Of a stretch of DNA of 64,000 nt, positions 62,158-64,000 are shown piece after piece. Position 1 is the first letter of the stretch. Every line of letters starts with the position of its first letter. A program made the position numbers and the translations under genes. Source of the stretch: Arthrobacter sp. V1I7 (GTDB lineage Bacteria; Actinomycetota; Actinomycetes; Actinomycetales; Micrococcaceae); the NCBI RefSeq assembly GCF_030817015.1, contig NZ_JAUSYS010000001.1:2666001-2730000 (forward strand), read 5' to 3'. The notes under the pieces are model-generated. The model made no database searches. It had not been told where the DNA came from and was given only the letters and a program-made list of their open reading frames with translations.

Positions 62158-62869
62158 TCTGCGTGATCTCCGGTCCACGTTCGGGTTTTTCGAGGTCCGG
62201 AGTAGCCTTGGGGGCCGGAGCCGCGGCGTCCTTCGGGAGGCGTAGCTGCAACAGGTCCCGCGGCGGCATGGGGTTCTCTCCCCGGACGACGACGATCTGG
62301 CGGAACAGCCCTTCCAGCCCGGCGGCGGCGTCACGGTCGACGGCGGCCTCACCGCCGAGGACGCCCCGCAGGAACCAGCGCGGGCCGTCAACGCCGATGA
62401 AACGGGCCACCCGGTAACCGTGGCTGCCGTCCAAGCCGCCGGCGGGAAGCTTGGCGAGGAGTTCGGTGCCGAACTCGCCCTGGATCTCCTCGACCTGGCC
62501 GCCCTGGCTTCCGACCGACTGTCCGATCTGTTCGCGGATCTCGTCCCAGAGCCCTTCGGAACGGGGCGCAGCGAACGCCTGCAGCTGGAGGCTCGAGCCG
62601 TCCAGGTCCATGGTGACGGCGACGACGCGTTGCGTTGCCTCCTCCACCTCAAGCCTGAGCTGCAGACCTTCCCGGGGCGCGATCAGCAGCGCACCGAGGT
62701 CCACGTACCCGTCCTGGTTCTCGATCTCCGACAGGTCGAAGGGACCGGTGGAGCCACGGCCGGTACCGTCGGCGGCATCCGCAGCGGAGCCCTCAGCAGT
62801 TGCCTCCGGGGTTTCCCCGGGATCGGTCAGCTGTTCCTGCTTGGCTTTCCTGCCACGCCCAAAAACCAT
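62150..62869 (-). CDS. DUF3710 family protein
   Basis: 239 residues starting MVFGRGRKAKQEQL with AAGGAGA seven bases upstream. Charged Ala/Glu/Gly head, then GPFDLSEIENQDGYVDLGALLI and RVARFIGVDGPRWFLRGVLGGE, the conserved DUF3710 core. Function unknown; always near dut in actinobacteria, as here. Confidence 0.88.
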   Translation of the reverse strand: MVFGRGRKAKQEQLTDPGETPEATAEGSAADAADGTGRGSTGPFDLSEIENQDGYVDLGALLIAPREGLQLRLEVEEATQRVVAVTMDLDGSSLQLQAFAAPRSEGLWDEIREQIGQSVGSQGGQVEEIQGEFGTELLAKLPAGGLDGSHGYRVARFIGVDGPRWFLRGVLGGEAAVDRDAAAGLEGLFRQIVVVRGENPMPPRDLLQLRLPKDAAAPAPKATPDLEKPERGPEITQIG

Positions 62870-63031
62870 CGGGTGTCTCCTTAGTTGTGTTATGCCGCCG
62901 CGGCGCTGTACATCCGCGTGCCGCCTGCCCGTCCGGTGGGCAACCGCCGGCTTAAAGTCCCTGCTCAAACCCTGACTACGCGCGGCTGAATTCCTGCCGC
63001 TTTCGAGGCGACTGCTCGCTGCCCCGATCGA

Positions 63032-63063
63032 ACGGCCACCGCATGGTACGGCCACCGCATGGT
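63032..63063. repeat. Two 16-bp tandem repeats between dut and DUF3710
   Basis: ACGGCCACCGCATGGT at 63032-63047 and again at 63048-63063, perfect copies in the 216-bp gap. No other feature seen there. Confidence 0.9.
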
Positions 63064-63085
63064 ATTGCGGCGGTCCAGCTCCGGC

Positions 63086-63616
63086 TCAGGCCGTGGTGGG
63101 GCCGAAGCCGCCGGTGGACCCGAAGCCGCCGCCGCCGCGGACCGAGTCGCTGAGTTCCTCGACGGCGAGGAACCTTGCGTGCTCGACACGCTGGATAACC
63201 ATTTGTGCAATTCTATCGCCGCGCTTGAGTTCGATCGCCTCGTGCCGGTCCGTATTCAGCAGAGTCACGGCGATCTCTCCGCGGTAGCCCGCGTCAACGG
63301 TTCCGGGGGCGTTGACGACCGTCAGGCCGTGCTTGGTGGCCAGGCCGGAGCGCGGATGGATCAAGGCGACGAAGCCGTCCGGCAGGGCAATGGACACCCC
63401 GGTCGGCACCAGCCGGCGCTGCCCGGGCTCCAGCACGACGTCCTCGCGGGCGCGCAGGTCCGCGCCGGCGTCGCCCGGGTGCGCGTACGACGGCGGTTCC
63501 AGCCCGCCGTCGAGCATCTTCAGCTGCACGGTGAGGGTAGGGGTTCCGTACTCCCCGGTGCCCGATTCGGGCGGCTCGTCCGGGAGGGTGGTCACGCCGG
63601 TGTTTTCTTCAGTCAC
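63086..63616 (-). CDS. dut: dUTP diphosphatase
   Basis: Hydrolyses dUTP to dUMP. 176 residues with all five motifs: PGDAGADL, HPRSGLATKHG, NAPGTVDAGYRGEI, GDRIAQMV and the C-terminal RGGGGFGSTGGFG. An acidic 30-residue head precedes the domain. GTG start; TAGAGT eight bases upstream suggests a leaderless transcript. Confidence 0.96.
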   Translation of the reverse strand: MTEENTGVTTLPDEPPESGTGEYGTPTLTVQLKMLDGGLEPPSYAHPGDAGADLRAREDVVLEPGQRRLVPTGVSIALPDGFVALIHPRSGLATKHGLTVVNAPGTVDAGYRGEIAVTLLNTDRHEAIELKRGDRIAQMVIQRVEHARFLAVEELSDSVRGGGGFGSTGGFGPTTA

Positions 63617-63624
63617 AGTCCCTC

Positions 63625-63630
63625 ACTCTA
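63625..63630 (-). promoter_or_regulatory. Candidate -10 box of dut (leaderless)
   Basis: TAGAGT on the minus strand, eight bases before the GTG at 63616; no Shine-Dalgarno. Confidence 0.5.
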
Positions 63631-63746
63631 TCGCCAGCCCCGGGTTCGGCCTAGCCACCGTGGTCGGACCGGGGGCCGGCAGGCAGGTGGGGACGGCGCC
63701 AGGAGGCCAAGATGAAATAGCCCGGGAAAAGTGAAAAGCTGGACTC

Positions 63747-64000
63747 ATGCCCGAATCCAGTGCAGCTGTGCCTGCCTCCAACACCCCCAGTGACACCGCC
63801 GTGGTCTATAGCGAGAAGCTCTGGCCTAATGTCTGGATCTGGCTGGTGGCGGCGGGACTGTCCGGCGCCGGGATCCTCGTCTTCGCGCCCATCAGCCTCA
63901 CCGCCGGCATTACGGCCGCCGTCGTGCTCTTCCTCATCATCGCGGTGCTGCTGGTCCTGTCGACCCCCGCGATTACCGTGACCCGGTCCACGTTGCGCGT
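63747..64000 (+). CDS. DUF3093 family membrane protein, N-terminal part (runs off the window)
   Basis: 84 codons visible. YSEKLWPNVWIWLVAAGLS near residue 22 is the DUF3093 opening motif, followed by two hydrophobic helices and TPAITVTRSTLRV. Function unknown; commonly divergent from dut in Arthrobacter. The C-terminal part is outside the window. Confidence 0.82.
   Translation, partial: MPESSAAVPASNTPSDTAVVYSEKLWPNVWIWLVAAGLSGAGILVFAPISLTAGITAAVVLFLIIAVLLVLSTPAITVTRSTLR

Overview
The window is about 64 kb of dense, GC-rich actinobacterial chromosome, best matched to Micrococcaceae (Arthrobacter/Pseudarthrobacter type). This rests on gene content and order (trpE / Trp-operon membrane protein / HGxxPAAW protein / trpC-trpB-trpA-lgt; rsmB-fmt-def; DUF3000 next to ribonuclease D; DUF3710 / OB-fold / DUF3159 beside dut), on frequent ATGA stop/start overlaps, and on many genes that start 6-8 bases after a TANNNT box with no Shine-Dalgarno (leaderless transcripts). 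No rRNA genes, CRISPR array, insertion sequence or prophage module was seen.

Region 1 (1-18.0 kb, nearly all minus strand) is biosynthetic: lgt (partial), trpA, trpB, trpC, two small membrane proteins and trpE; hisI, hisF, hisG, hisE; the riboflavin operon ribD-ribE-ribB-ribA-ribH under an FMN riboswitch; then rpe (frameshifted), rsmB, fmt and def. Between the riboswitch and ribD I find a 21-codon leader ORF with a strong Shine-Dalgarno that overlaps ribD by ATGA and lies inside a 10-bp inverted repeat.

Region 2 (18-23.3 kb) is more variable: a frameshifted DUF222/HNH (13E12-type) gene, a RecB-like PD-(D/E)XK nuclease downstream of tRNA-Val(CAC), a five-tRNA array (Gly-Cys-Val-Gly-Val) with terminator, an orphan MT0933-like antitoxin, a 20-bp-stem hairpin and a degenerate repeat tract.

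Region 3 (23.3-35 kb) is core metabolism and repair: zapE, a two-domain sulfurtransferase, a SufE-like protein, YbaK, an alpha/beta hydrolase, a conserved unknown, msrB, a DUF6421-SDR operon with a palindromic operator candidate, a threonine aldolase, DUF3000 and ribonuclease D.

Region 4 (35-50 kb) looks like an accessory insertion between rnd and dxs: a Tat-exported protein coupled to a large multicopper oxidase whose copper motifs appear in permuted order; a fadA-fadB beta-oxidation operon whose promoter contains a perfect palindrome; a truncated tetR remnant beside a UGT-like glycosyltransferase; an ECF transporter (S, T and fused A-A) next to a nucleoside hydrolase and an aldo/keto reductase; and two small unknowns.

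Region 5 (50-64 kb): dxs, acnA (with an iron-box-like palindrome upstream), a TrmA/RumA-type RNA methyltransferase coupled to a KimA-like APC transporter, two adjacent TrkA/RCK genes divergent from it (probable K+ uptake and its gating proteins), a lone secreted Ig-fold protein, DUF3159 / OB-fold / DUF3710 genes, dut, and the start of a DUF3093 gene.

Three genes (rpe, the HNH gene and the tetR remnant) each carry a single-base frame change. Sequencing or assembly error is a live alternative to real mutation, at least for rpe. All family names come from sequence recognition by eye; no database search was run.
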